Below are positions 1 through 5,540 of a stretch of 6,789 bases of DNA, piece by piece. Source of the stretch: an uncultured Duncaniella sp. (lineage in GTDB: Bacteria > Bacteroidota > Bacteroidia > Bacteroidales > Muribaculaceae); the NCBI GenBank assembly GCA_910587165.1, contig CAJUKP010000050.1, positions 1 to 6,789 of the forward strand, given 5' to 3'. The notes beneath the pieces are model-generated. The model did no database searches, was not told the origin of the DNA, and saw only the letters and a list, made by a program, of their open reading frames with translations. Both the position numbers and the translations under genes were made by a program. Positions within the stretch are counted from its first letter, which is position 1, and the number at the start of each line of letters is the position of its first letter.

Positions 1-47
1 CCCCGAGATTACAAATCACGTGCTCTGGCCAACTGAGCTAAAGAGGC
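1..47 (-). tRNA. tRNA-Thr (anticodon UGU), 3' part cut off by the window edge
   Basis: Read on the minus strand from base 47, the sequence gives an acceptor 5' strand GCCTCTT, then TA, a D-arm with GCTC/GAGC closing a 9-nt loop containing GG, then an anticodon arm with loop TTTGTAA. The anticodon TGT lies at 11-13, with U33 before it and A37 after it, so it reads ACA-type threonine codons. The variable region, T-arm and 3' acceptor strand lie outside the window. One oddity is that the anticodon stem CGTGA/TCTCG has a U-U pair in its middle. The identity follows from the anticodon and the cloverleaf; other threonine identity elements cannot be checked here. Confidence 0.9.
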
Positions 48-100
48 ATTAAGTTTATTGTGCTCTTGCTTTGCGGAGGGCTTTCCTCTCAAAAGCGATG

Positions 101-132
101 CAAAATTACGCACTTTATTTTGAACTTGCAAA
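101..132 (-). promoter_or_regulatory. Promoter of the tRNA-Thr gene (Bacteroides-type)
   Basis: On the minus strand, TTTG (129-132) is followed after 20 bp by TAATTTTG (101-108). This matches the -33 TTTG and -7 TAnnTTTG elements of the primary sigma factor of Bacteroidetes. The start of transcription would be near base 95, leaving roughly 48 nt of leader before the mature tRNA 5' end at 47. It is one of the two promoters in the window with an exact match to both elements. Confidence 0.7.
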
Positions 133-219
133 TCTTTTCGCAAAAATTTGCACTGAAAATTGAATTTTTTCTTGTTTTTGGCTTTTTCGGGCCTTTTTGG
201 CTGCTTTTTTGAATAATAT

Positions 220-263
220 GTGGCCTTCCCGATACCGTTTGTGCAGACTGCGCGGGAAGGCCA
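220..263 (-). terminator. Strong hairpin behind glmS, probable transcript end
   Basis: Bases 221-231 and 253-263 form a perfect 11-bp inverted repeat (TGGCCTTCCCG / CGGGAAGGCCA) around a 21-nt loop, starting about 55 nt past the glmS stop codon. In the glmS direction the stem is followed by CATATTATTC, which is AT-rich but not a true U-tract, so classical intrinsic termination is uncertain. The stem could be lengthened because AATAATAT at 212-219 is complementary to ATATTATT inside either copy of the nearby tandem repeat (276-283 or 292-299). A role in 3'-end stability or processing of the mRNA is the alternative. Confidence 0.4.
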
Positions 264-270
264 CGACGAG

Positions 271-302
271 GCCGTATATTATTAATGCCGTATATTATTA
301 AT
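271..302. repeat. Perfect 16-bp tandem repeat, two copies
   Basis: GCCGTATATTATTAAT occurs at 271-286 and again at 287-302 with no mismatch and no spacer. It lies in the 3' untranslated region of glmS, between the stop codon at 318 and the hairpin at 220-263. A slipped-strand duplication is the simplest origin. Each copy holds an ATATTATT that can pair with 212-219, so copy number may change the size of the fold. Confidence 0.85.
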
Positions 303-317
303 ATTGTATAGGGCTGA

Positions 318-2165
318 TTATTCTACTGTGACAGATTTGGCCAGATTGCGGGGCTGGTCGACATCCTTGCCCTTGTTGACGGCTATATAGTAGGCCAGCA
401 ATTGCAGGGGGATCGAGGCGACGAGCGGGGTGAGGCATTCGGGCACGGCGGGGATCTGGATGCAGAAGTCGGCGATGTCGTTCATCGCGGTGTTGCCTTC
501 CGATACGATGGCCACCACGGCTCCGCCGCGGCTCTTGACCTGCTGCACGTTTGAGATGATCTTGTCGTAGAGGGAGTCGCTCGGCGCTATTATGACGCTG
601 GGCATCTCGTGGTCTATCAAGGCGATGGGCCCGTGTTTCATCTCGGCGGCGGGATAGCCTTCGGCATGGATGTAGGAGATCTCCTTGAGCTTGAGCGCGC
701 CTTCGAGGGCGGTGGGGTAGTTGTAGCCTCGGCCGAGATACAGGAAGTTGTGGGCGTATGTGAATATGCGCGAGAGTTTCTGCACCTCGGGGTCCACCTT
801 GAGCGTCTCCTCGATGGTGGCGGGGATGGCTTTGAGGGCGGTGGCTATCTGTTCGATCTCAGCGTCGGACACTGTGCCGCGGAGCTGTCCCACCGCGAGG
901 GCGAGAAGTGTGAGCACAGTCACCTGTCCTGTGAAGGCTTTTGTGGATGCCACTCCGATCTCGGGACCTACATGGATGTATGTGCCGGAGTCGGTGGCGC
1001 GGGGGATGGATGCTCCCACCACGTTGCAGACACCGTAGACAAACGCGCCTTTCTCCTTGGCTATCTGGATGGCGGCGAGGGTGTCGGCGGTCTCGCCCGA
1101 CTGGGATATGGAGATCACGATGTCTTTGGGGCCGAGCACGGGGTTGCCATAGCGGAACTCGGAGGCATATTCCACCTCGACGGGTATCTGGCAGAAGTCC
1201 TGGATGAGACGCTTGCCTATGAGGGCGGCGTGCCATGAGGTGCCGCAGGCCACGAGGGTGATGCGCTCCGCCTCGAGGAATTTCTCCTTGTTGAGCTCGA
1301 CGCCCGAGAGCACCACGCGGCGGTTGTCGCTGGTGATGCGGCCGCGGAGGCAGTCGCGCAAGGTATTGGGCTGCTCGAAAATCTCCTTGAGCATGAATGT
1401 GTCATATCCCCCCTTCTCGAGCTGTGCCAGCGAGAGCTTGAGCTTCTGGATGTCGATCTTCGAGGGGAGGTTGGAGTTGATGGAGACGATGCTGATGGGC
1501 TGGCCGCGCTTGATGACGGCCATCTCGTCGTTCTCGAGATAGATCACCTTGTCGGTGTAGCCGATGATGGGGGTCGCGTCTGAGGCGATGAAGGTCTCGT
1601 TGTCGCCCACTCCGATCACAAGGGGTGAGCTTTTGCGGGCCACGACGAGGGTGTCGGGGTCATTGCGCTCCACGACGGCGATGGCGTAGGCGCCTTCCAC
1701 CTGGAGCAGGGCCTCGCGCACGGCCTCGGCCAGAGTGCAGTTGCTGGTGAGCTTTATGTATTCGATGAGCTGGACGAGCACTTCGGTGTCTGTCTCGCTC
1801 TTGAAGGTGAACCCGTGGTCGGAGAGCACTTTCTTGAGTACGGCGAAGTTTTCGATTGTCCCGTTGTGCACGAGGGCGATGTCGCCGCTCTGCGACACAT
1901 GGGGATGGGCATTGGTGTCGTTGGGTTCGCCGTGGGTGGCCCAGCGGGTATGGGCGATGCCGAGTGATCCGGTGGTGTCACCTGCGGCGGCGGTCTGTTC
2001 GAGATTCGCTACTTTTCCCTGCGATTTGTGCACGTTTAGACAGCCGTCAGCATTGACGAGCGCCACTCCGGCACTGTCATAGCCGCGGTATTCAAGGCGT
2101 TTGAGGCCTTGTATCAATATTTCATAGGCTCCGTTGGAGCCGATGTAACCTACAATTCCACACAT
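318..2165 (-). CDS. glmS: Glutamine--fructose-6-phosphate aminotransferase (isomerizing), GlmS
   Basis: GlmS converts fructose-6-phosphate and glutamine into glucosamine-6-phosphate and glutamate in the cytosol. This is the first committed step to UDP-GlcNAc for peptidoglycan and lipid A. The 615-residue protein is close to the usual 600-615. It begins MCGIVGYIG, so Cys2 becomes the N-terminal nucleophile after Met removal. The glutaminase half shows HTRWATHG (72-79) and HNGT (100-103). The first SIS domain begins near 300 (ACGTSWHA, 306-313; SISQSGETADT, 352-362) and the second near 470, with EMKHGP (508-513) carrying the histidine thought to open the sugar ring. The C-terminus LAKSVTVE has the lysine (610) that contacts the substrate. 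The start is fixed by the required Met-Cys. The leader is about 125 nt with a strong 5' hairpin. No Gram-positive-type glmS ribozyme is recognisable. No truncation or frameshift is seen. Confidence 0.98.
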   Translation of the reverse strand: MCGIVGYIGSNGAYEILIQGLKRLEYRGYDSAGVALVNADGCLNVHKSQGKVANLEQTAAAGDTTGSLGIAHTRWATHGEPNDTNAHPHVSQSGDIALVHNGTIENFAVLKKVLSDHGFTFKSETDTEVLVQLIEYIKLTSNCTLAEAVREALLQVEGAYAIAVVERNDPDTLVVARKSSPLVIGVGDNETFIASDATPIIGYTDKVIYLENDEMAVIKRGQPISIVSINSNLPSKIDIQKLKLSLAQLEKGGYDTFMLKEIFEQPNTLRDCLRGRITSDNRRVVLSGVELNKEKFLEAERITLVACGTSWHAALIGKRLIQDFCQIPVEVEYASEFRYGNPVLGPKDIVISISQSGETADTLAAIQIAKEKGAFVYGVCNVVGASIPRATDSGTYIHVGPEIGVASTKAFTGQVTVLTLLALAVGQLRGTVSDAEIEQIATALKAIPATIEETLKVDPEVQKLSRIFTYAHNFLYLGRGYNYPTALEGALKLKEISYIHAEGYPAAEMKHGPIALIDHEMPSVIIAPSDSLYDKIISNVQQVKSRGGAVVAIVSEGNTAMNDIADFCIQIPAVPECLTPLVASIPLQLLAYYIAVNKGKDVDQPRNLAKSVTVE

Positions 2166-2245
2166 AGATTGTATTTGGGTGTCTTTGAATTAGTGGATTT
2201 GGCTTATGCCTGTTTACTTAACGTTAAAAAAGGTTAGGTCCTGTA

Positions 2246-2289
2246 CAATGCATAACGAAGACGGCCGTTGCCGGCTTCGTTATGCATTG
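2246..2289 (-). promoter_or_regulatory. Long hairpin at the predicted 5' end of the glmS mRNA
   Basis: CAATGCATAACGAAG (2246-2260) and CTTCGTTATGCATTG (2275-2289) are perfect 15-bp inverted repeats. Inside them, after one A-G mismatch, four more pairs (2262-2265 with 2270-2273) close a CGTT loop. The predicted glmS promoter -7 box ends at 2297, so transcription should start near 2290, at the foot of this stem. In the mRNA the stem is followed, 14 nt later, by a T6 run (2226-2231). It may protect the 5' end from decay, or take part in attenuation or protein binding. It does not resemble the glmS ribozyme. The strand assignment rests on the promoter; the fold could also form in the opposite strand. 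Confidence 0.6.
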
Positions 2290-2296
2290 CGGACTG

Positions 2297-2328
2297 CAAA
2301 TTTAGCGAAAATATTCCTAAATACCTAA
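2297..2328 (-). promoter_or_regulatory. Probable glmS promoter
   Basis: On the minus strand, TAAATTTG (2297-2304) matches the Bacteroidetes -7 element TAnnTTTG. The -33 TTTG is not exact: at the expected spacing of 19 bp stands TTAGG (2324-2328). The same TTAGG-19 bp-TAnnTTTG arrangement precedes the lipoprotein gene at the other end of the window, which supports both calls. The start point would be near 2290, giving a leader of about 125 nt that opens with the hairpin at 2246-2289. Confidence 0.5.
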
Positions 2329-2349
2329 TAATTTAGAAGTTTTAAGTAT

Positions 2350-2440
2350 TGGCATCCCTCCCGGCAGACCGTCGGGACACACCGCGTGCGACAGGGGGCA
2401 CAGGTGTGCTGACGGAATGGAGCCGATGCCATATTTTTTA
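2350..2440 (+). ncRNA. Candidate small structured RNA or long terminator hairpin
   Basis: Five helices nest one inside another: 2350-2356 with 2425-2431 (TGGCATC/GATGCCA), 2358-2361 with 2419-2422, 2369-2373 with 2411-2415, 2378-2383 with 2403-2408 (CACACC/GGTGTG), and 2386-2389 with 2398-2401. An 8-nt loop (GACAGGGG) caps them. That is 26 pairs in 82 nt, all collinear. On the plus strand the foot is followed by TATTTTTTATC, the layout of an intrinsic terminator, so a plus-strand RNA ending near 2440 is favoured. A weak -7-like box TAATTTAG (2329-2336; one mismatch to TAnnTTTG) would start an RNA of about 98 nt near 2343, but no -33 element is seen. I could not match it to SRP RNA, tmRNA or 6S RNA. 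Alternatives are a terminator-like insulator between the divergent promoters or a remnant palindromic repeat. Confidence 0.35.
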
Positions 2441-2459
2441 TCGTGTGAATGCTGTTTTT

Positions 2460-2489
2460 TAGCAAAAATGTAAGTTTTGATAGCAAAAA
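2460..2489 (+). repeat. Two copies of TAGCAAAAA, 21 bp apart, upstream of the Lrp-type promoter
   Basis: TAGCAAAAA stands at 2460-2468 and 2481-2489, with starts 21 bp (two helical turns) apart, so both copies face the same side of the DNA. The second copy directly abuts the -33 TTTG at 2491-2494. The placement would fit an autoregulatory operator or an A-tract upstream element. Chance is possible in such AT-rich DNA. Confidence 0.35.
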
Positions 2490-2490
2490 G

Positions 2491-2521
2491 TTTGAGATTA
2501 GGCGAAGATTTGATATATTTG
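2491..2521 (+). promoter_or_regulatory. Promoter of the Lrp/AsnC-type gene
   Basis: TTTG (2491-2494), a 19-bp spacer and TATATTTG (2514-2521) match both elements of the Bacteroidetes primary promoter exactly. Transcription should start near 2527, giving a leader of about 48 nt before the ATG at 2575. Because the following GH2 gene has no such box in front of it, this promoter may serve both genes. Confidence 0.7.
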
Positions 2522-2574
2522 CCATGAAATTCATAAAAGTCATCAATCAACACACGAATATCCATTGAGCTGTC

Positions 2575-3042
2575 ATGGATAAAATAGATAACCTTGACCG
2601 AAAGATTCTTGAAATAGTGATGCGTAACGCCCGCATAGCCTCCAAGGATGTTGCACAGGAATGTGGCGTGTCGCGCGCAGCTATCCACCAGCGCATACAG
2701 CGCATGATCGACCTGAATGTCATCACCGGCTCAGGCTACAATGTCGACCCCAAGGTGCTGGGCTACCGGACCTGTACATATATCGGCGTGAATCTCGAAC
2801 GCGGGGCAATGTACCGAGAGGTGGTGCCCGAGCTTGAGAAGATTCCGGAAGTTGTGGAATGTCATTTCACCACCGGACCATACACTATGCTTGTGAAACT
2901 CTTCGCCCGCGACAACGAGCACCTGATGGAGCTGCTCAACCACAAGCTGCAGGTGATACCCGGCGTCGTGGGGACAGAGACCCTCATCTCGCTGGACCAT
3001 TCCATCTCGCGTGTGCTTCCAGTGACATACGACGACAATTAG
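2575..3042 (+). CDS. Lrp/AsnC-family transcriptional regulator
   Basis: This 155-residue protein has the usual length and two-domain plan of the family. The N-terminal winged helix-turn-helix (about 4-55) opens with DNLDRKILEIV and has the recognition region DVAQECGVSRAAIHQRIQRM (25-44). The C-terminal RAM ligand-binding and oligomerisation domain spans about 64-146, with ECHFTTGPYTMLVKLFA (95-111) and PGVVGTETLISL (129-140) as its typical strands. Members form dimers to octamers, bind amino acids or related effectors, and wrap or bend promoter DNA. The ATG is the only plausible start, because an in-frame TGA lies just upstream at 2566-2568. The gene is divergent from glmS and has its own consensus promoter at 2491-2521. 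Control of itself and perhaps of glmS or the downstream GH2 gene is inferred from position only. The effector cannot be told from the sequence. Confidence 0.95.
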   Translation: MDKIDNLDRKILEIVMRNARIASKDVAQECGVSRAAIHQRIQRMIDLNVITGSGYNVDPKVLGYRTCTYIGVNLERGAMYREVVPELEKIPEVVECHFTTGPYTMLVKLFARDNEHLMELLNHKLQVIPGVVGTETLISLDHSISRVLPVTYDDN

Positions 3043-3113
3043 TATGCCCGCGTCAACCTCCATCCACACATAGCAAAGCAGTCTATAACAATCTACATAC
3101 CTAAAATCATTCA

Positions 3114-5540
3114 ATGGCATCACTGAAGCCTCTGAAAAACCCAGTGTTTTTCCTCCTTGCCCTTGCTGTCGGTGTGCTGCCGGCACAGGCCGCCATACGT
3201 GAGAATATCGACAGAGACTGGACTTTCGCGTTCGGCCACACTGATCCCGCACTCGACTATGGGTGTGGCACGGAGTATTTCAATTATCTCACCAAGGCCA
3301 ATTCCATCCACAACACCGGACCATACAGCCCGCAGTTCAATGACTCCGCCTGGGTGAAGGTCGATCTTCCGTTTGATTTTGTCGTTGATCTGCCGTTCGA
3401 CAGTGTGGCCAGCCACAGCCACGGTTACAAGCAGGTGGGTTATAAGTATCCCGGAAATTCCGTCGGATGGTATCGCCGCCGTTTCTCGGTCGACAAGGCC
3501 GATCCTGCCTCCGAACGGGTCTATCTGGTCTTTGACGGAATCTTCCGCGACAGCCGCGTGTGGGTCAACGGTTTCTATCTCGGCGGCGAGCCGAGCGGTT
3601 ATGCCACCCAGCGCTACGACATCACCCCTTATCTGAAGGTGGGTGACGACAATGTGATCACCGTGAGATCTGATGCCACCCTTGAGGAGGGATGGTTCTA
3701 CGAGGGAGGCGGCATCTACCGTCATGCATGGTTGGAGAAGGCTCCGGCTGTCCATGTCAAGCCCGCTACTGTGAAAGTGACATATTCCGGGGCATCCGGC
3801 ACCGGTAGTGCTGAACCGGCGGTCAATGTGAGCGGCACCGTAGTAAATGCTTCGCGTGACACCCGCGGTCAGGGTGTCAGCGTGAGAGTGGAGCTGCTCG
3901 CCACCGACGGTACTCCCGTGGCAGGCAATTCATCGGCATCCATATCTGTCCCCGGGCCGCTCGCCCCCAAGGGTGAGGCTCAGTGGAATGTCTCCCTGCG
4001 TCCTGACGACCTGAAGCTATGGAGCCTGTCGTCACCGTCGCTTTATGATGTGAAGGTGACAGTAGACGGTCCGGACGGACCTGATGTCACAATGGTGCGC
4101 ACCGGTTTCCGCACTCTTGGCTTCGACCCCGACAAGGGTCTGACCATCAATGGCGAGCCGGTGAAGATGCTTGGTGTGAATCAGCATCAGGATCATGCCG
4201 GAGTGGGTGCCGGAATGCCGGATGCGGTGAATGTCTACCGTCTCAAGGAGCTGAAGAAATATGGAGTCAACACCATACGTACATCCCACAATCCGGCCAC
4301 TCCCGAGATGCTCGCCGCCTGCGACTCGCTCGGACTCCTTGTGGTGGAGGAAAACCGTCTGCTTGGAACCAACGACTATCATATCGGGCAGCTGAAGACC
4401 ATGATTGACCGTGATTTCAATCATCCGTCGGTGATAATGTGGAGCGCCGGCAATGAGGAGTGGGGTGTCGAGTGGGATCCGCGGGGCACTGAGATAGTGG
4501 CCGAGCTGCGCGACATGGTGCATATCCTCGACCCGACACGCCCCATGACAGCCGCCACAAGCGGTGGCCCGACCACTGTGGCCTCGCCGGACGTGGCGGG
4601 TTATAACTATATAGTGCAGAATCCGGTGGACAAGTATCGGGCCGAGTATCCCTCGAGGATGGCTTTCGGCTCGGAGGAGACAACGGGCTGCGGCACCAGG
4701 GGTGTATATTTCGACGACCGTGCCAACGGCCGTATGGCTTCGAAGAACAGAGTGCCTGACACGGAGCGCGACTCTGTGCTCAACCGCATAGCCCGCGGAT
4801 GGAAATTCTACCGCGACCGCCCATGGCTGATGGGATTGTGCTACTGGACCGGTTTCGACTACCGCGGCGAGCCGAATCCGCTCAAGTTTCCGGCCACAGG
4901 AAGCCAGTTCGGTCTGCTCGACTATGCCGGATTTCCCAAGGACGAGGCTTTCTATCTGAAATCTCAGTGGACCTCCGGGCCGATGGTGCATATCCTTCCC
5001 CACTGGAATCTGACCGGTCACGAAGGTGAGACTATCCCTGTATGGGTCTACGGAAATGTCGACGAGGTCGAATTGATTGTCAATGGAAAGAATCTCGGCC
5101 GTAAGGCTATGAGTCCCGGCGGTTATCTCTCGTGGGACGCTGTCTACCGTCCCGGACGTGTCGTGGCCAACGGATACAGGAACGGCCGGAAGGTGGTGAG
5201 CGAAAAGATCGAGACTTCAGGCCCGGCGTCGCAGGTCAGGGCTGAAGTGGCCCATGAGCAGGATGGAGTCAGCATTGTCAATATCTCGTTGCTCGACTCG
5301 AAAGGGCGTTTTGTGCCCGATGCCTGTGATGAACTCACAATTGAGATCCCTGAGGGTGTCCGGCTGCTTGGTGCCGGTAACGGCGATCCGGCTTTCCGGG
5401 GAGTGGAACGTCCTGTCCCCGGCACACAGCCGTCGCGGTTCACGTTCCCGGCCTTCAACGGTCATGCCCAGTTCATATTGTCCGGTGCCTCGGATGTGCC
5501 TGTGGTAAGCCTGTCATCTCGTCCCGGCGGAGGGAAGTGA
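3114..5540 (+). CDS. Secreted glycoside hydrolase family 2 enzyme, beta-galactosidase-like (GalB type)
   Basis: This 808-residue retaining exo-glycosidase probably removes terminal beta-linked sugars, most likely galactose, from glycans in the periplasm. A signal peptide (LKNPVFFLLALAVGVLPAQA, 7-26) has a cleavage site after AQA. Next come a GH2 sugar-binding domain (about 28-210; SVGWYRRRF, WVNG at 150-153, GIYRHAWL), an Ig-like domain (about 214-332) and a TIM barrel (about 335-615) with NTIRTSHNP (386-394), WSAGNEEW (443-450, acid/base Glu448) and AFGSEETTGCGTRG (517-530, nucleophile probably Glu521). WTGFDYRGEP (578-587) helps form the pocket. The end looks like a DUF4982 domain (about 620-690) and a further GH2 C-terminal beta domain (about 705-795). 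It starts 71 bp after the Lrp-type gene, with no TAnnTTTG box between, so co-transcription is plausible. GH2 also includes beta-glucuronidases and beta-mannosidases, so the substrate is not certain. No SusC/SusD genes are adjacent. Confidence 0.9.
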   Translation: MASLKPLKNPVFFLLALAVGVLPAQAAIRENIDRDWTFAFGHTDPALDYGCGTEYFNYLTKANSIHNTGPYSPQFNDSAWVKVDLPFDFVVDLPFDSVASHSHGYKQVGYKYPGNSVGWYRRRFSVDKADPASERVYLVFDGIFRDSRVWVNGFYLGGEPSGYATQRYDITPYLKVGDDNVITVRSDATLEEGWFYEGGGIYRHAWLEKAPAVHVKPATVKVTYSGASGTGSAEPAVNVSGTVVNASRDTRGQGVSVRVELLATDGTPVAGNSSASISVPGPLAPKGEAQWNVSLRPDDLKLWSLSSPSLYDVKVTVDGPDGPDVTMVRTGFRTLGFDPDKGLTINGEPVKMLGVNQHQDHAGVGAGMPDAVNVYRLKELKKYGVNTIRTSHNPATPEMLAACDSLGLLVVEENRLLGTNDYHIGQLKTMIDRDFNHPSVIMWSAGNEEWGVEWDPRGTEIVAELRDMVHILDPTRPMTAATSGGPTTVASPDVAGYNYIVQNPVDKYRAEYPSRMAFGSEETTGCGTRGVYFDDRANGRMASKNRVPDTERDSVLNRIARGWKFYRDRPWLMGLCYWTGFDYRGEPNPLKFPATGSQFGLLDYAGFPKDEAFYLKSQWTSGPMVHILPHWNLTGHEGETIPVWVYGNVDEVELIVNGKNLGRKAMSPGGYLSWDAVYRPGRVVANGYRNGRKVVSEKIETSGPASQVRAEVAHEQDGVSIVNISLLDSKGRFVPDACDELTIEIPEGVRLLGAGNGDPAFRGVERPVPGTQPSRFTFPAFNGHAQFILSGASDVPVVSLSSRPGGGK

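Larger units (their letters stand above)
2166..2574. other. Divergent intergenic region between glmS and the Lrp-type gene
   Basis: This 409-bp region contains no convincing protein gene. From left to right it holds the glmS leader (with a TTAACGTTAA palindrome at 2218-2227), the 5' hairpin (2246-2289), the glmS promoter (2297-2328), a GC-rich structured island (2350-2431) with a T-tract, an A-rich motif repeated at 21-bp spacing (2460-2489), and the promoter of the Lrp-type gene (2491-2521). The island at 2350-2430 is clearly more GC-rich than the AT-rich DNA on either side. Confidence 0.8.

Noticed and set aside
133..211. T-rich tracts between the tRNA promoter and the glmS hairpin, as a plus-strand terminator
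   Set aside because: No plus-strand gene ends here and no stable stem directly precedes the tracts; GCAAA/TTTGC at 140-151 is only a 5-bp repeat with a 2-nt centre.
259..271. 13-bp sequence GGCCACGACGAGG shared between the glmS 3' region and glmS codons at 1638-1650
   Set aside because: It is short, has no flanking similarity and uses codon-like GC-rich words common in this genome; chance is sufficient.
609..1238. 209-codon open frame on the plus strand inside glmS
   Set aside because: It is antisense to a gene with full-length, motif-complete coding in the other strand; the composition (Gly/Glu/Val/His-rich) is typical of a shadow frame in GC-rich DNA.
2166..2300. A glmS ribozyme/riboswitch upstream of glmS
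   Set aside because: The leader is only about 125 nt, the visible structure is a single simple hairpin, and no ribozyme core is recognisable; that ribozyme is known mainly from Firmicutes and relatives.
2350..2431. SRP 4.5S RNA or 6S RNA as identity of the structured element
   Set aside because: It lacks the conserved SRP apical motif with GGAA-type loop and AGCAG bulge, and at 82 nt it is too short for 6S RNA and has no large central bubble.
2317..2688. Minus-strand open frames of 123 and 73 codons across the glmS-lrp intergenic region
   Set aside because: They run through the promoter and start of the Lrp-type gene and the structured island, show no recognisable domain, and have no promoter box upstream.
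3120..3755. 211-codon minus-strand open frame over the start of the GH2 gene
   Set aside because: It mirrors codons of the GH2 signal peptide and sugar-binding domain, with no own promoter or start context.
4032..5021. 329-codon open frame antisense to the GH2 gene
   Set aside because: The plus strand encodes the catalytic GH2 barrel with both catalytic glutamates here; the antisense product is rich in His and Arg and matches no known fold by eye.
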